Assembly: GCA_047921455.1 (NCBI GenBank)
Contig: JBLRWC010000011.1
Location: forward strand, 11,322 to 75,321
Reading direction: 5' to 3'
Length of the DNA: 64,000 nt
Source of the DNA: XN24 sp047921455
GTDB lineage: Bacteria; Pseudomonadota; Gammaproteobacteria; Steroidobacterales; XN24
Shown here piece after piece: positions 33,887 to 42,096 of this stretch (position 1 is its first letter; each line of letters begins with the position of its first letter). The notes below the pieces were generated by a model. The model saw only the letters and a list, made by a program, of their open reading frames with translations. It was not told the DNA's origin and searched no databases. The position numbers and the translations under genes were made by a program.

Positions 33887-35817
33887 ACCGCCAGCGGCGG
33901 CATCGGGCAGCCGAGTGCCGTCGCCGTCGAGCGCAACAGTTGCAGCTCGTCCGGGTGGATCCTGCCGTCGTGGGCCGCGACTTCCGCCATCGCGGCCATG
34001 AGCAACTGGCGGTGGTGTTCCTTCATCGCCGCGAGACGCGCCGAGTGTCCAGCCGCCGCGGCGCCGGCGGATGCGTTCATGCTCGCGTAACTGGGCAGCG
34101 GCGAGGGCAGGGGGAAGCCGCCAGCCTCGAGCTTCGCGGCCCCTTGTGTCCATGCCGCGGCCGCGTCGGCCTCGGTGTCGTGCCCGGCGCGGGCCAGTAG
34201 CGCCAGCATCGCCAGGGCGCCTTCCGGATCGGGCTTGCCGCTCGCCTCGGGGGACAGGCGGGATTCGAGCGCGGCGGCGAGGGCCGCCTCGTGCGGGCTG
34301 ACGCTGCCATCGAGCTCGATCACCCGCTGCACCAGTTCGACGAGGGTCTCCCGGCGGGTCTCCGGCAGGTGCAGCAGCGCGGGCGACGCGAGATCGAGCA
34401 GCGCCAGCCGCAGGGTGGGGGCGAAGTCTGTCAGCGCCTCCGCGGTCGTGGCAATGCGCGTTCGCAGGGCGTGGCCGAGCCGGTTCTCCAGGAGGGTCAA
34501 TTGGCGTGCCCGCATTTCCGCATGGCTATCCAGCACCAGCGCCAGGACAGTCACGGCCGCGCCCTCCGGTTCGAGTACCGTGTCATGCAGGGATTCGGGC
34601 ACCAGGGCGAGCAGGCGTTCGGCCATGGCGAGGTCCACTACGCCGACCATTGTGGCCGCCGCCACCGGGTCGAGGCCGGGCAAGTTAGGTATTCCCGGTA
34701 TGCCCGGCAATGCGCCGCGTTGCCGTTCGCCGTCTGCCGAGGCGGCCGGGCGTGGCGCCCCGGTTTCCGGCTGCGGCGGTGCGGGCGGTGCAGGATCGCC
34801 CGGCTGCCAATCGGGATCCAGCGCGCGGATGCGCTCTGCAACCGGCGGATGCGTCGCCATGAGCCCGGCCAGGCTGCGGCGCCCGCTTGCAAATAGCATG
34901 TGGCCGACTTCCTCGCGCCGCACCGAGCGCACCGAGGAGGCCAGCGGCGAGGCGGCGATGCGCTTCAGTGCATTGGCGAGGCCCGCCGGATTGCGAGTGA
35001 ATTGCACCGCGGAGGCGTCCGCCAGCACTTCGCGTTGCCGCGAAACCGCGGCCTGCAGGATGCGCCCGGCAAGTACCCCGATCGCGCCGAGCACCACGAT
35101 GGCAAGGCCGGCTGCGAGGAGCGCTGCGCCCGCGCCGCCGCCGCCACCGCCGCGGCGGCTGGTGTGCCGGACGCGGCCGCCGCCGACGGCCGCCCCGCGC
35201 AGCAGCAGGCGGCCCGCCATGCTCACGGCGACCAGTCCGTATACGTAGCCCATCAGCCGGGCATTGAGCCGCATATCGCCATTCAGGATATGACTGAACT
35301 CGTGGCCGACCACGCCCTGCAGCTCGTCACGCGTCAACCGCTCGAGCGCCCCGCGAGTGACGGCGACGGCAGCGTTGGCGGGTTGCAAGCCGGCCGCGAA
35401 CGCATTGATGCCGGGCTCGTTTTCCAGCACGTAGACCTCGGGCACTGGCAAGCCGGCGGCGATGGCCATCTCTTCGACAACGTTGTGCAGCCGGCGCTTG
35501 AGCGGATCTTTTTCGAGGCCCGTCACCCGCTCTCCGCCAAGTGCGACTGCTACGGCGCCGCCACCGCTGCGTAGTCCGCTGAGACGCCACATCGAGGCGA
35601 TGCCGATGAAGGCGGCCGTCGCCATCGCCGCAACCACGAACACCAGCGGATCGACACCGGCACTCGGCATCTGCCCTTCGGGCGTGCCGGAAACACTGGC
35701 GACCAGGGCGATGACCAGGCCAACCGCCAGCGCGACTGCGCCGGTGGCTACGGCGAACGCGCCGAGCAGCCACTTGGAAAGCCCGCGCGCTGCAGCCTGC
35801 CTGCCGAAAAAATCCAT
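33883..35817 (-). CDS. Membrane M48 metallopeptidase with TerB-like tail
   Basis: A 644-residue membrane protease. Two N-terminal helices (WLLGAFAVATGAVALAVG, LVFVVAAMATAAFIGIAS) precede the catalytic domain with the zinc motif VVGHEFSHILNGD and a downstream Glu region (REVLADASAVQFT). Two more helices lie between. A low-complexity Gly/Ala linker leads to a C-terminal part (about 400-640) in which LLMAAMAEVAAHDGRIHPDEL resembles TerB. It is longer than HtpX (about 290), from which it differs by this tail. The gene follows lemA, the common LemA-M48 pairing. Confidence 0.87.
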   Translation of the reverse strand: MDFFGRQAAARGLSKWLLGAFAVATGAVALAVGLVIALVASVSGTPEGQMPSAGVDPLVFVVAAMATAAFIGIASMWRLSGLRSGGGAVAVALGGERVTGLEKDPLKRRLHNVVEEMAIAAGLPVPEVYVLENEPGINAFAAGLQPANAAVAVTRGALERLTRDELQGVVGHEFSHILNGDMRLNARLMGYVYGLVAVSMAGRLLLRGAAVGGGRVRHTSRRGGGGGGAGAALLAAGLAIVVLGAIGVLAGRILQAAVSRQREVLADASAVQFTRNPAGLANALKRIAASPLASSVRSVRREEVGHMLFASGRRSLAGLMATHPPVAERIRALDPDWQPGDPAPPAPPQPETGAPRPAASADGERQRGALPGIPGIPNLPGLDPVAAATMVGVVDLAMAERLLALVPESLHDTVLEPEGAAVTVLALVLDSHAEMRARQLTLLENRLGHALRTRIATTAEALTDFAPTLRLALLDLASPALLHLPETRRETLVELVQRVIELDGSVSPHEAALAAALESRLSPEASGKPDPEGALAMLALLARAGHDTEADAAAAWTQGAAKLEAGGFPLPSPLPSYASMNASAGAAAAGHSARLAAMKEHHRQLLMAAMAEVAAHDGRIHPDELQLLRSTATALGCPMPPLAV

Positions 35818-35861
35818 GCTGCGCCCTGGCCTTTTGCCGTGAGATTACTGCCGGCCGCGTG

Positions 35862-36446
35862 TCAGAAGTTGACTTGCGGCACCTGGCGTTTCTCTTCGGA
35901 CTCGATCTCCAGGAAGGCTGCAGCATCGAAGCTGAAGGAATTGGCGATCAGGTTGTTGGGGAAGTTTTCGCGCGCATTGTTGTATTGCATCACCGCGTCG
36001 TTGAACGCCTGGCGGGAAAAAGCGACCCGGTTTTCCGTGCTGCTCAGTTCTTCCTGGAGTTGCATCATGTTGCGGTCAGCTTTCAGCTCCGGATAAGACT
36101 CCGACAACGCAAACAGGCGGCCAAGTGCCGAGGACAGTGCGGAATCAGCGCCCGACAACTCCTGAACGGCCGCCGCGTTTTCCGGGTGAGCGGCGGCTTC
36201 TTTCAGGCCGGCCACGGCGCGGGTGCGCGCTGTAATGACCGCTTCAAGCGTTTCGCGCTCGTGTTTCATATAACCCTTCACGGCTTCGACCAGGTTCGGA
36301 ATCAGGTCGTAGCGGCGGGTCAGTTGCACGTCGATCTGGGCGAATGCGTTCCGGACGGCGTTGCGCAGGTTGATGAGCTTGTTATAGGTGGCAACCGCCC
36401 AAAGGAGGACGGCAATTACAACGGCGACAAAAATCCAGAAACCCAT
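35862..36446 (-). CDS. lemA: LemA family protein
   Basis: A 194-residue LemA protein: one N-terminal membrane helix (FWIFVAVVIAVLLWAVATYN), then the signature NKLINLRNAVRNAFAQIDVQLTRRYDLIPNLV and long helices. Function is unclear but it is commonly encoded next to M48 proteases and may act with them in envelope quality control. GGAGAGG lies 4 bases before the ATG. Confidence 0.93.
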   Translation of the reverse strand: MGFWIFVAVVIAVLLWAVATYNKLINLRNAVRNAFAQIDVQLTRRYDLIPNLVEAVKGYMKHERETLEAVITARTRAVAGLKEAAAHPENAAAVQELSGADSALSSALGRLFALSESYPELKADRNMMQLQEELSSTENRVAFSRQAFNDAVMQYNNARENFPNNLIANSFSFDAAAFLEIESEEKRQVPQVNF

Positions 36447-36684
36447 GAAACCTCTCCGGCATGGTTTGCGAATGCAGCATACGCCACGCTATTGCCGGCG
36501 CCAATAGCGGCCGCGTAATGCGACCGGGACGCGGCGCGCAGCGCCTCCCGCGGCACCGCGCGCCGCCTTGGTGCAATGCGCACGCGGTCTTTGCAGCCGC
36601 CCCTGTGTGGGGGCAAACTGCGCGAGTTGGCGCAGTCGGCGCGCTCGGCGCGGCCCGTAATTAACGTGAATAAGGAGATTTCAG

Positions 36685-37521
36685 GTGGAAGAAGTCAACG
36701 CTCTGGTGAGCCCGGAGCAGATCGAGGCACTAGTGGAAGGCGCATCGCGCTTCGGCATGCAGGTGATCGCGGCAATCGTCGTATTTTTCGTTGGGCGCTG
36801 GCTGGCGCGAAAAATCGCCGGCCTGATCGAAAGCGGATTGAAGAAGGCGAACACCGATCCGACCCTGGTTGGATTCTTCCGCAATATTGTTTATTTCGGC
36901 CTGCTGATCATGGTGGTGATCGCTGCCGTCGGGCAACTGGGCGTCCAGACGACCTCCTTCATTGCGGTGCTCGGTGCCGCCGGCCTGGCTGTCGGCCTGG
37001 CTTTGCAGGGCTCGCTGGCAAACTTCGCGGCCGGTGTGCTGATCATTATCTTTCGGCCCTTCAAGTCCGGTGATTTCATCGACGCTGGGGGCACCACGGG
37101 CACGGTCGAGGAAATCCAGATTTTCACGACCCTGCTGAAGACACCGGACAACAAGAGCATCATCATCCCGAATGCCCAGATCACGGCTGGCGCCATCACC
37201 AATTTCTCGGCCCGCGATACCCGTCGCCTGGACCTGACTTTCGGGGTCAGTTATGGCGACGACATCGACCATGTGAAACGCGTCATTCGCGAAGTGCTCG
37301 CCGAAGAAGCGCGGCTGCTGCCGGAGCCCGAGCCCGTGGTCGCCCTGATGAACCTCGGCGACAGCAGCGTGGATTTCGTAGTGCGACCGTGGGTGAAGAG
37401 CAGCGACTACTGGGCTGTCTTCTTTGACTTGCAGGAAGCCATGAAGAAGCGCTTCGACCGGGAAGGTATCAGCATTCCCTTCCCGCAGCGGGATGTGCAC
37501 TTGTACAAGCAGGAGGCCTGA
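36685..37521 (+). CDS. mscS: Small-conductance mechanosensitive channel MscS
   Basis: A 278-residue MscS channel that opens under membrane tension to release osmolytes. Three membrane helices are present; the third has the glycine/alanine pore pattern (VLGAAGLAVGLALQGSLANFAAG), followed by the beta domain (FRPFKSGDFIDAGGTTGTVEEI). Size matches E. coli MscS (286). GTG start with AAGGAG 7 bases upstream. The 238 bases before it have no other gene. Confidence 0.94.
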   Translation: MEEVNALVSPEQIEALVEGASRFGMQVIAAIVVFFVGRWLARKIAGLIESGLKKANTDPTLVGFFRNIVYFGLLIMVVIAAVGQLGVQTTSFIAVLGAAGLAVGLALQGSLANFAAGVLIIIFRPFKSGDFIDAGGTTGTVEEIQIFTTLLKTPDNKSIIIPNAQITAGAITNFSARDTRRLDLTFGVSYGDDIDHVKRVIREVLAEEARLLPEPEPVVALMNLGDSSVDFVVRPWVKSSDYWAVFFDLQEAMKKRFDREGISIPFPQRDVHLYKQEA

Positions 37522-37613
37522 GGCGGTTGACAGGGCGCGGCCCAGGGGCCGGGGGGGCGAAACACAAGCTTCCCTGGCCCCGTGCTGGTTTCAGCACAGG
37601 CGGGCGGGCCAAG

Positions 37614-37690
37614 TGGTCGGGGTGGGGAGATTCGAACTCCCGACCTTCTGCTCCCGAAGCAGACGCGCTACCAGGCTGCGCTACACCCCG
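37614..37690 (-). tRNA. tRNA-Pro (CGG)
   Basis: A 77-base cloverleaf on the minus strand beginning CGGGGTG and ending with an encoded CCA. The anticodon loop is CTTCGGGAG with anticodon CGG, and the T arm has GTTCGAATC. It lies 29 bases after the ispB stop on the same strand. A GTGCTG-GTTT-CAGCAC stem at 37582-37597 follows and may act as its terminator. Confidence 0.97.
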
Positions 37691-37719
37691 TATTCGGTCT
37701 GCTGACCGCTGGTACTTGG

Positions 37720-38736
37720 TCAGGCCGTCCGTTCGACGGCGATGCGCGCGAGGGACACCAGGGCGTCCCGGAATGCCGACTCGGGTAATGCCGACAGTGA
37801 CTCCACTGCAGCCTCGGCTTGCTCGCGTGCAAGCCGCGCAGTGTAGTGGAGCGCCCCGGTTGATTCAATAGCGTCGCGAATGGCGACCAGTTCTTCGCGC
37901 CCGCCCTGTTCGATGGCTCGCCTGATAATGGCCCGCTGGCTCGCCGTGCCCTCGCGCATGGCCTGGATCAGGGGCAGGGTGGGTTTGCCCTCGGCCAGGT
38001 CGTCGCCCATCTTTTTGCCCATTTCCTCGGTGGCGCCGCTGTAGTCCAGGGCGTCATCGACTAACTGGAAGGCAATGCCGAGCCGCATGCCGTATTCCGC
38101 CAGCGCGCTTTCAGTGGCTTCGTCCGCGTCGGCGAGAATCGCCGCCACGCGGGCGCCGGCCTCGAACAGCTTCGCCGTCTTGCTGCGGATGACCTCGAAA
38201 TAGCGAGCCTCGTCGGTATCCGGGTCGTTGCAGTTCATCAGCTGGAGAACTTCGCCCTCGGCGATGACGTTGGTGGCGTCAGCCATGACTTCCATGATGC
38301 GCATTTCGCCGACCTGGACCATCATCTGGAAAGCGCGCGAATAAAGAAAATCGCCCACCAGGACGCTGGCCTCGTTGCCGAACACGGCGTTGGCGGTGTC
38401 CCGGCCACGCCGCAGGTCCGACCCGTCCACCACGTCGTCATGCAGCAATGTAGCAGTATGGATAAACTCGACGATGGCAGCCGCCTGCACGTGCTGATCG
38501 CCCTCGTAGCCGCAACCCCGCGCAGCCAGGAGTACCAGCAGGGGTCGCAAGCGCTTGCCGCCGCCAGCCACGATATGGCGCGCCACCTGGTTTACCAGCG
38601 CAACGTCGCTCGCCAGGCTCGTGACGATACATTCATCGAGGCCGTCGAGGTCGTGCGCGACGAGGCTGCGAATGTCGGCGATCGCCTGGGGGCTGGGCGC
38701 GCCGGTGGATGTAGCTGCGGAAACTGGCGTGGACAT
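37720..38736 (-). CDS. ispB: Octaprenyl/polyprenyl diphosphate synthase
   Basis: A 338-residue trans-prenyltransferase that makes the ubiquinone side chain. The first Asp-rich motif LLHDDVVD and the second VDDALDY are intact, with GGKRLRP near the N-terminus. Start at 38736 because alignment begins there; a longer open frame runs 131 codons upstream into the rplU promoter and is rejected. It is divergent from rplU, the common arrangement in gammaproteobacteria. Confidence 0.94.
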   Translation of the reverse strand: MSTPVSAATSTGAPSPQAIADIRSLVAHDLDGLDECIVTSLASDVALVNQVARHIVAGGGKRLRPLLVLLAARGCGYEGDQHVQAAAIVEFIHTATLLHDDVVDGSDLRRGRDTANAVFGNEASVLVGDFLYSRAFQMMVQVGEMRIMEVMADATNVIAEGEVLQLMNCNDPDTDEARYFEVIRSKTAKLFEAGARVAAILADADEATESALAEYGMRLGIAFQLVDDALDYSGATEEMGKKMGDDLAEGKPTLPLIQAMREGTASQRAIIRRAIEQGGREELVAIRDAIESTGALHYTARLAREQAEAAVESLSALPESAFRDALVSLARIAVERTA

Positions 38737-38835
38737 CGTTGCTCTTGGCTGTTTCGGGATACGGTCATCCCCGGGACGCGCATTATCGCGGATTATCCCA
38801 GGAGTCGCAGCAATCACGGCGTGCGTTGAAAAGGT

Positions 38836-38864
38836 TTGACCCCGCAACGGGAAGTCCATAGAAT
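38836..38864 (+). promoter_or_regulatory. Sigma-70 promoter of rplU-rpmA
   Basis: TTGACC at 38836-38841 and TAGAAT at 38859-38864 are separated by 17 bases. The start site would be near 38871, giving a leader of about 47 bases before rplU. Confidence 0.75.
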
Positions 38865-38917
38865 AACCGGCTTTCTCCGGGCCACTCCGGCTCGGACGCG
38901 TGTTTATGGGAGCATCC

Positions 38918-39232
38918 ATGTACGCCGTGATCGCCACAGGCGGAAAACAGTACCGGGTCAGCGAAGGCGCTGTCCTGCGGGTAGAGAAGCTCGAGGCCGA
39001 GGAAGGCGCGAGCATTGAATTCGATCGCGTCCTGCTGGTCGGTGACGGCGAAACCGTGAGCATCGGCAAGCCTTTCCTGGAAGGCGGCAAGGTGCAAGCC
39101 ACCGTGATGTCGCAGGGCAAGGCGCGCAAAGTCGAGATCGTGAAGTTCCGGCGGCGGCAGAACTACCGGCGGACCAAGGGTCATCGGCAGAACTTCACCC
39201 AGATCAAGATCACCGGTATCGCCGCCGGCTGA
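38918..39232 (+). CDS. rplU: 50S ribosomal protein L21
   Basis: A 104-residue ribosomal protein (MYAVIATGGKQYRV, ending in KGHRQNFTQIKITGI), the typical bL21 start and end. It binds 23S rRNA. Start at 38918 with GGGAG 5 bases upstream; an ATG 18 bases earlier lacks support. First gene of the rplU-rpmA-obgE group. Confidence 0.98.
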   Translation: MYAVIATGGKQYRVSEGAVLRVEKLEAEEGASIEFDRVLLVGDGETVSIGKPFLEGGKVQATVMSQGKARKVEIVKFRRRQNYRRTKGHRQNFTQIKITGIAAG

Positions 39233-39263
39233 CGCGCGGTCGGTACCCTGGAGGTAACGGGAA

Positions 39264-39521
39264 ATGGCACATAAGAAGGCAGGCGGCAGTACTCGCAACG
39301 GCCGCGATTCTGAATCCAAGCGGCTCGGCGTCAAGAAGTACGGCGGGGAGAAGGTGCTGGCCGGCAATATTCTCATTCGCCAGCGCGGCACCAAGTTTCA
39401 CCCTGGCGTCAATGTAGGCTGTGGTCGAGACTATACTTTGTTCGCCAAGGCCGACGGCCGCGTCGCATTCGAGACCAAGGGCCCGCGTAATCGCAAGTTC
39501 GTGAGCATCGTCACGGACTGA
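39264..39521 (+). CDS. rpmA: 50S ribosomal protein L27
   Basis: An 85-residue bL27 (MAHKKAGGSTRNGRDSESKR), whose N-terminal tail reaches the peptidyl transferase centre. No N-terminal extension is present, so no Prp-type cleavage is needed. GGAGG lies 8-9 bases before the ATG. It is 31 bases after rplU. Confidence 0.98.
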   Translation: MAHKKAGGSTRNGRDSESKRLGVKKYGGEKVLAGNILIRQRGTKFHPGVNVGCGRDYTLFAKADGRVAFETKGPRNRKFVSIVTD

Positions 39522-39546
39522 GCCGGGCGGCGGGCGGTATCCTTGG

Positions 39547-39574
39547 AAGACCCCGGGGCCTCCTCCGGGGTCTT
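39547..39574 (+). terminator. Hairpin after rpmA
   Basis: AAGACCCCGG at 39547-39556 and its complement at 39565-39574 form a 10-bp stem with an 8-base loop. Only GTTT follows, so it is probably a partial terminator that lowers obgE relative to the ribosomal genes. Confidence 0.65.
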
Positions 39575-39640
39575 CGCGTTTGAGCGGTTGCGAAGTCGCG
39601 GCGCGGGGTGCGGAGGGCAAAATTCGCCAGGGGCTGCAGC

Positions 39641-40720
39641 ATGAAATTCGTTGACGAAGCGACCATTACCGTACAGGCCGGTGCCGGCGGCAATGGTTGC
39701 GTAAGCTTCCGGCGCGAAAAATTCATTCCCTTCGGGGGACCGGATGGCGGTGACGGCGGTGACGGCGGCAGCGTCTGGCTCGTCGCCGACGCCGGCCTCA
39801 ACACGCTGATAGATTTCCGGCGCCAGCGACGGTTTCGCGCCGCCAGCGGTGCGCCGGGCGCCGGCAGCAACTGCTACGGTCGGGGCGGAGAGTCGGTTGA
39901 GATCCCCGTCCCGGTGGGTACGGTGGTGCACGAGGAAAGTACCGGGGAAGTGCTCGGCGACCTGGTTGAACCGGCGCAACGGCTGTTGGTGGCCCAGGGG
40001 GGCGTCGGCGGCAAGGGCAATGTGCACTTCAAGAGCAGCGTCAACCGGGCGCCCCGCAAGTTCACGCCGGGCACCCCTGGCGAACTTCGGCACCTGCGGC
40101 TCGAGCTGCGCTTGCTGGCGGATGTCGGCCTGCTTGGCCTTCCCAATGCGGGTAAATCGACGTTGCTCAGGGCCGTGACGGCCGCCACGCCGAAGGTCGG
40201 CGACTATCCGTTCACTACCCTGCATCCTAATCTCGGCGTCGTCGAGCTCGAGGATGACAAGACCTTCGTCATCGCGGATATCCCGGGGCTGATCGAAGGT
40301 GCGGCCGAGGGGCACGGCCTCGGCACCCGTTTTCTGCGGCACCTGCAGCGGACGCGCTTGTTGCTGCATATTGTCGACGCCACGTCGCACGAAGGTGAAC
40401 TTTCCCCGGAGCAAGGTGCGCGGGACATTATTCACGAGCTGAAGGCCTACAGCGACGAGCTGGGGGCCTGGCCGCGCTGGCTGGTTATCAACAAGATCGA
40501 CAAGTTGCATCACGACGAGGGCGCCGAAATCGCGCAACGGGTGGCTGTAGCCACTGATCACAAGGGCCCGGTATTTTCGGTGTCGGCCACCAGTGGAGAG
40601 GGTACCGGGGAGCTGATGCGCGCCGTCGGCGCGTTCCTGCAGCGGCAGGCAAAAGCCCGCGACGCAGCGGCTGAAAGGGTCGATTATGCGCAGGGCGTGA
40701 AGGGGCCGGGCGGGCGCTGA
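39641..40720 (+). CDS. obgE: GTPase ObgE/CgtA
   Basis: A 359-residue ribosome-associated GTPase. An N-terminal glycine-rich Obg fold (GPDGGDGGDGGSVW) is followed from about 160 by a G domain (GLPNAGKST, DIPGLIEGA, NKIDK, SATSGEG). It links 50S assembly and growth control. Start at 39641 (ATG with AGGGG upstream). The short C-terminal tail is typical. Confidence 0.97.
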   Translation: MKFVDEATITVQAGAGGNGCVSFRREKFIPFGGPDGGDGGDGGSVWLVADAGLNTLIDFRRQRRFRAASGAPGAGSNCYGRGGESVEIPVPVGTVVHEESTGEVLGDLVEPAQRLLVAQGGVGGKGNVHFKSSVNRAPRKFTPGTPGELRHLRLELRLLADVGLLGLPNAGKSTLLRAVTAATPKVGDYPFTTLHPNLGVVELEDDKTFVIADIPGLIEGAAEGHGLGTRFLRHLQRTRLLLHIVDATSHEGELSPEQGARDIIHELKAYSDELGAWPRWLVINKIDKLHHDEGAEIAQRVAVATDHKGPVFSVSATSGEGTGELMRAVGAFLQRQAKARDAAAERVDYAQGVKGPGGR

Positions 40721-40742
40721 CCCCGCAGGCGGGCCGGCTATC

Positions 40743-40786
40743 CGGATACAAAAAAACCGGCGCATGCGCCGGTTTTTTTGTATCCG
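40743..40786. terminator. Perfect 44-bp bidirectional terminator
   Basis: A perfect palindrome: outer CGGATAC arms, then a run of seven A, a CCGGCGCATGCGCCGG core and a run of seven T. Each strand shows a GC stem followed by T7, so it can end both obgE (plus) and rpsT (minus). Confidence 0.95.
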
Positions 40787-40807
40787 CCCCGCGTGGGGCG
40801 CGCAAGG

Positions 40808-41074
40808 TCAGGCCTGCAGGCTCTTGATCCGCGCGTTCAGGCGACTCTTGTGGCGAGCCGCCTTGTTCTTGTGGACGATGCCCTTGGAGACCATGGAATC
40901 GAGTACCGGCACCGCCGCCTGGTAACTCGCTTCGGCCGCGGCCCGATCGCCGCTCTCGATCGCGGTCGAGACCTTCTTAAGATAGGTGCGCATTTTTGAG
41001 CGCATCGCCATGTTGTGGGCCCTGTGCTTGACGCTCTGGCGAGCGCGTTTCTGGGCCGACTTGATGTTCGCCAA
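40808..41074 (-). CDS. rpsT: 30S ribosomal protein S20
   Basis: An 88-residue basic helical protein (MANIKSAQKRARQSVKHR, ending in RHKSRLNARIKSL), a full-length bS20. It binds 16S rRNA. It ends just before the shared bidirectional terminator with obgE. Confidence 0.98.
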   Translation of the reverse strand: MANIKSAQKRARQSVKHRAHNMAMRSKMRTYLKKVSTAIESGDRAAAEASYQAAVPVLDSMVSKGIVHKNKAARHKSRLNARIKSLQA

Positions 41075-41139
41075 GGTACCGACTCCCGTTGAATCGTCAG
41101 TAAGCGCGAGGAACCACTGTTCGCTGCGCGAAGCCGCGT

Positions 41140-41168
41140 ATCGTCGTCGAGCGGGCGCCTCTTGTCAA
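41140..41168 (-). promoter_or_regulatory. Possible rpsT promoter
   Basis: On the minus strand a consensus -35 TTGACA (41168-41163) is followed after 17 bases by GACGAT (41145-41140), a weak -10. The leader to rpsT would be about 60 bases. Confidence 0.45.
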
Positions 41169-41231
41169 CCCGCTAGAGCAGACACCGGGGGGCTTCGCGA
41201 CACCCCCGGCGCCACTCCCGGTGTCACCAGA

Positions 41232-41579
41232 TCACTTGGCAAGGCTGCGGATGTAGGCGATCAGGTTCTCGAGCTCCTCGTCTTTCAGGCCCCGCTGGGC
41301 GGTCATCATTGGCGACTTGCCGACTGCGGGTCCGCCCTTGGTGATGATCGTCCTGAGGTAATCGTCGTCCACGGATTCCTGCCATTCGGCGTCGTTAAAG
41401 GCGCGTGGCTTGGGGTTCAGGCCTGCGGCTGCGGGACCGTCGCCGGCTCCCGCCGGCCCGTGGCAGACCGCGCAGAGTTGCTGAAACTTCGCTTTGCCGG
41501 CGCCGGCGTCGCCCGCATGCGCCGCCATCGTAAACAAGCAAAGGGTTGCCATGGTGGCTGTCAAGGTCATCTTGCGCAT
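41232..41579 (-). CDS. Small soluble cytochrome c
   Basis: A 115-residue periplasmic monoheme cytochrome c with a signal peptide (cleavage at AAHA) and heme site CAVCH. The likely axial Met is in SPMMTAQRGL. It may feed electrons to a terminal oxidase such as the cbb3 enzyme elsewhere in the window; this is inference. It is a single minus-strand gene, divergent from the his operon. Confidence 0.88.
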   Translation of the reverse strand: MRKMTLTATMATLCLFTMAAHAGDAGAGKAKFQQLCAVCHGPAGAGDGPAAAGLNPKPRAFNDAEWQESVDDDYLRTIITKGGPAVGKSPMMTAQRGLKDEELENLIAYIRSLAK

Positions 41580-41705
41580 GCGTGCACTCCTGTTAACTGG
41601 TGAATGTTGCTCGACTGGTAAAGGATTCGTGAGACGGTGGTCGGCAGTTTCCCGCAGGCCCGGAAAAGACTCATGGCGCGTGGGCCGGGGTGCAAACCCG
41701 GCTAC

Positions 41706-41741
41706 TTGCCATGCTGGCTGTATTAGCGTATTAATACGCTA
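41706..41741 (+). promoter_or_regulatory. his operon promoter with palindromic operator
   Basis: TTGCCA (41706-41711), 17 bases, TATTAA (41729-41734). The -10 sits at the centre of an 18-bp perfect palindrome, TAGCGTATTAATACGCTA (41724-41741). A dimer bound here would block RNA polymerase. The leader is about 41 bases, too short for a His attenuator peptide. Confidence 0.78.
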
Positions 41742-41781
41742 CGTCAAGTTGTTTCCCTGCAAGACCAGCCTGAACAAGATT

Positions 41782-42096
41782 ATGAAGAATCGCGCCGCCC
41801 CATCCAAGCTCGAGGACCAGCGCGCCGAGCAATCGCTCTACCAGGCGATCCTTGCGCTGGAGGATGCCGACGAGGTGATGCGCTTCTTCAGGGACCTGTG
41901 CACACCGGCCGAGTTACAGGCAATTGTAGACCGTTGGCGCGTGGTGGGCCTGCTCCGGGCAGGTTTTACCTATCGCCAGATCAACGACCAGACCGGCATC
42001 AGTGTCACGACGATCGGTCGGGTCGCCCGTTTTCTTGCCGACGGCAACGGGGGTTACCGTGCCGTGGCCGAACGCCTTGATGGAGATAAGACATGA
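41782..42096 (+). CDS. TrpR-superfamily (YerC/YecD) regulator heading the his operon
   Basis: A 104-residue all-helical protein of the TrpR-like YerC/YecD family. A helix-turn-helix is visible (TPAELQAIVDRWRVVGLLRAGFTYR, then INDQTGISVTTIGRVARFL). Its TGA overlaps the hisG ATG (ATGA). Members of this family have been proposed as histidine repressors (HisR) from comparative genomics, and the palindrome on its own promoter fits autorepression. Direct proof is lacking here. ATG at 41782; a longer upstream frame is not supported. Confidence 0.85.
   Translation: MKNRAAPSKLEDQRAEQSLYQAILALEDADEVMRFFRDLCTPAELQAIVDRWRVVGLLRAGFTYRQINDQTGISVTTIGRVARFLADGNGGYRAVAERLDGDKT

Noticed and set aside
37614..37690. 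tRNA-Pro as an integration site
   Set aside because: No integrase, direct repeat of the tRNA 3' end, or foreign-looking DNA lies nearby.
37720..39129. Extended ispB reading frame of 469 codons
   Set aside because: The extra 131 residues overlap the rplU promoter and gene and match nothing; IspB starts at 38736.
41742..41781. Histidine attenuator or leader peptide before the his operon
   Set aside because: The leader is only about 40 bases and contains no His-codon run or competing hairpins.
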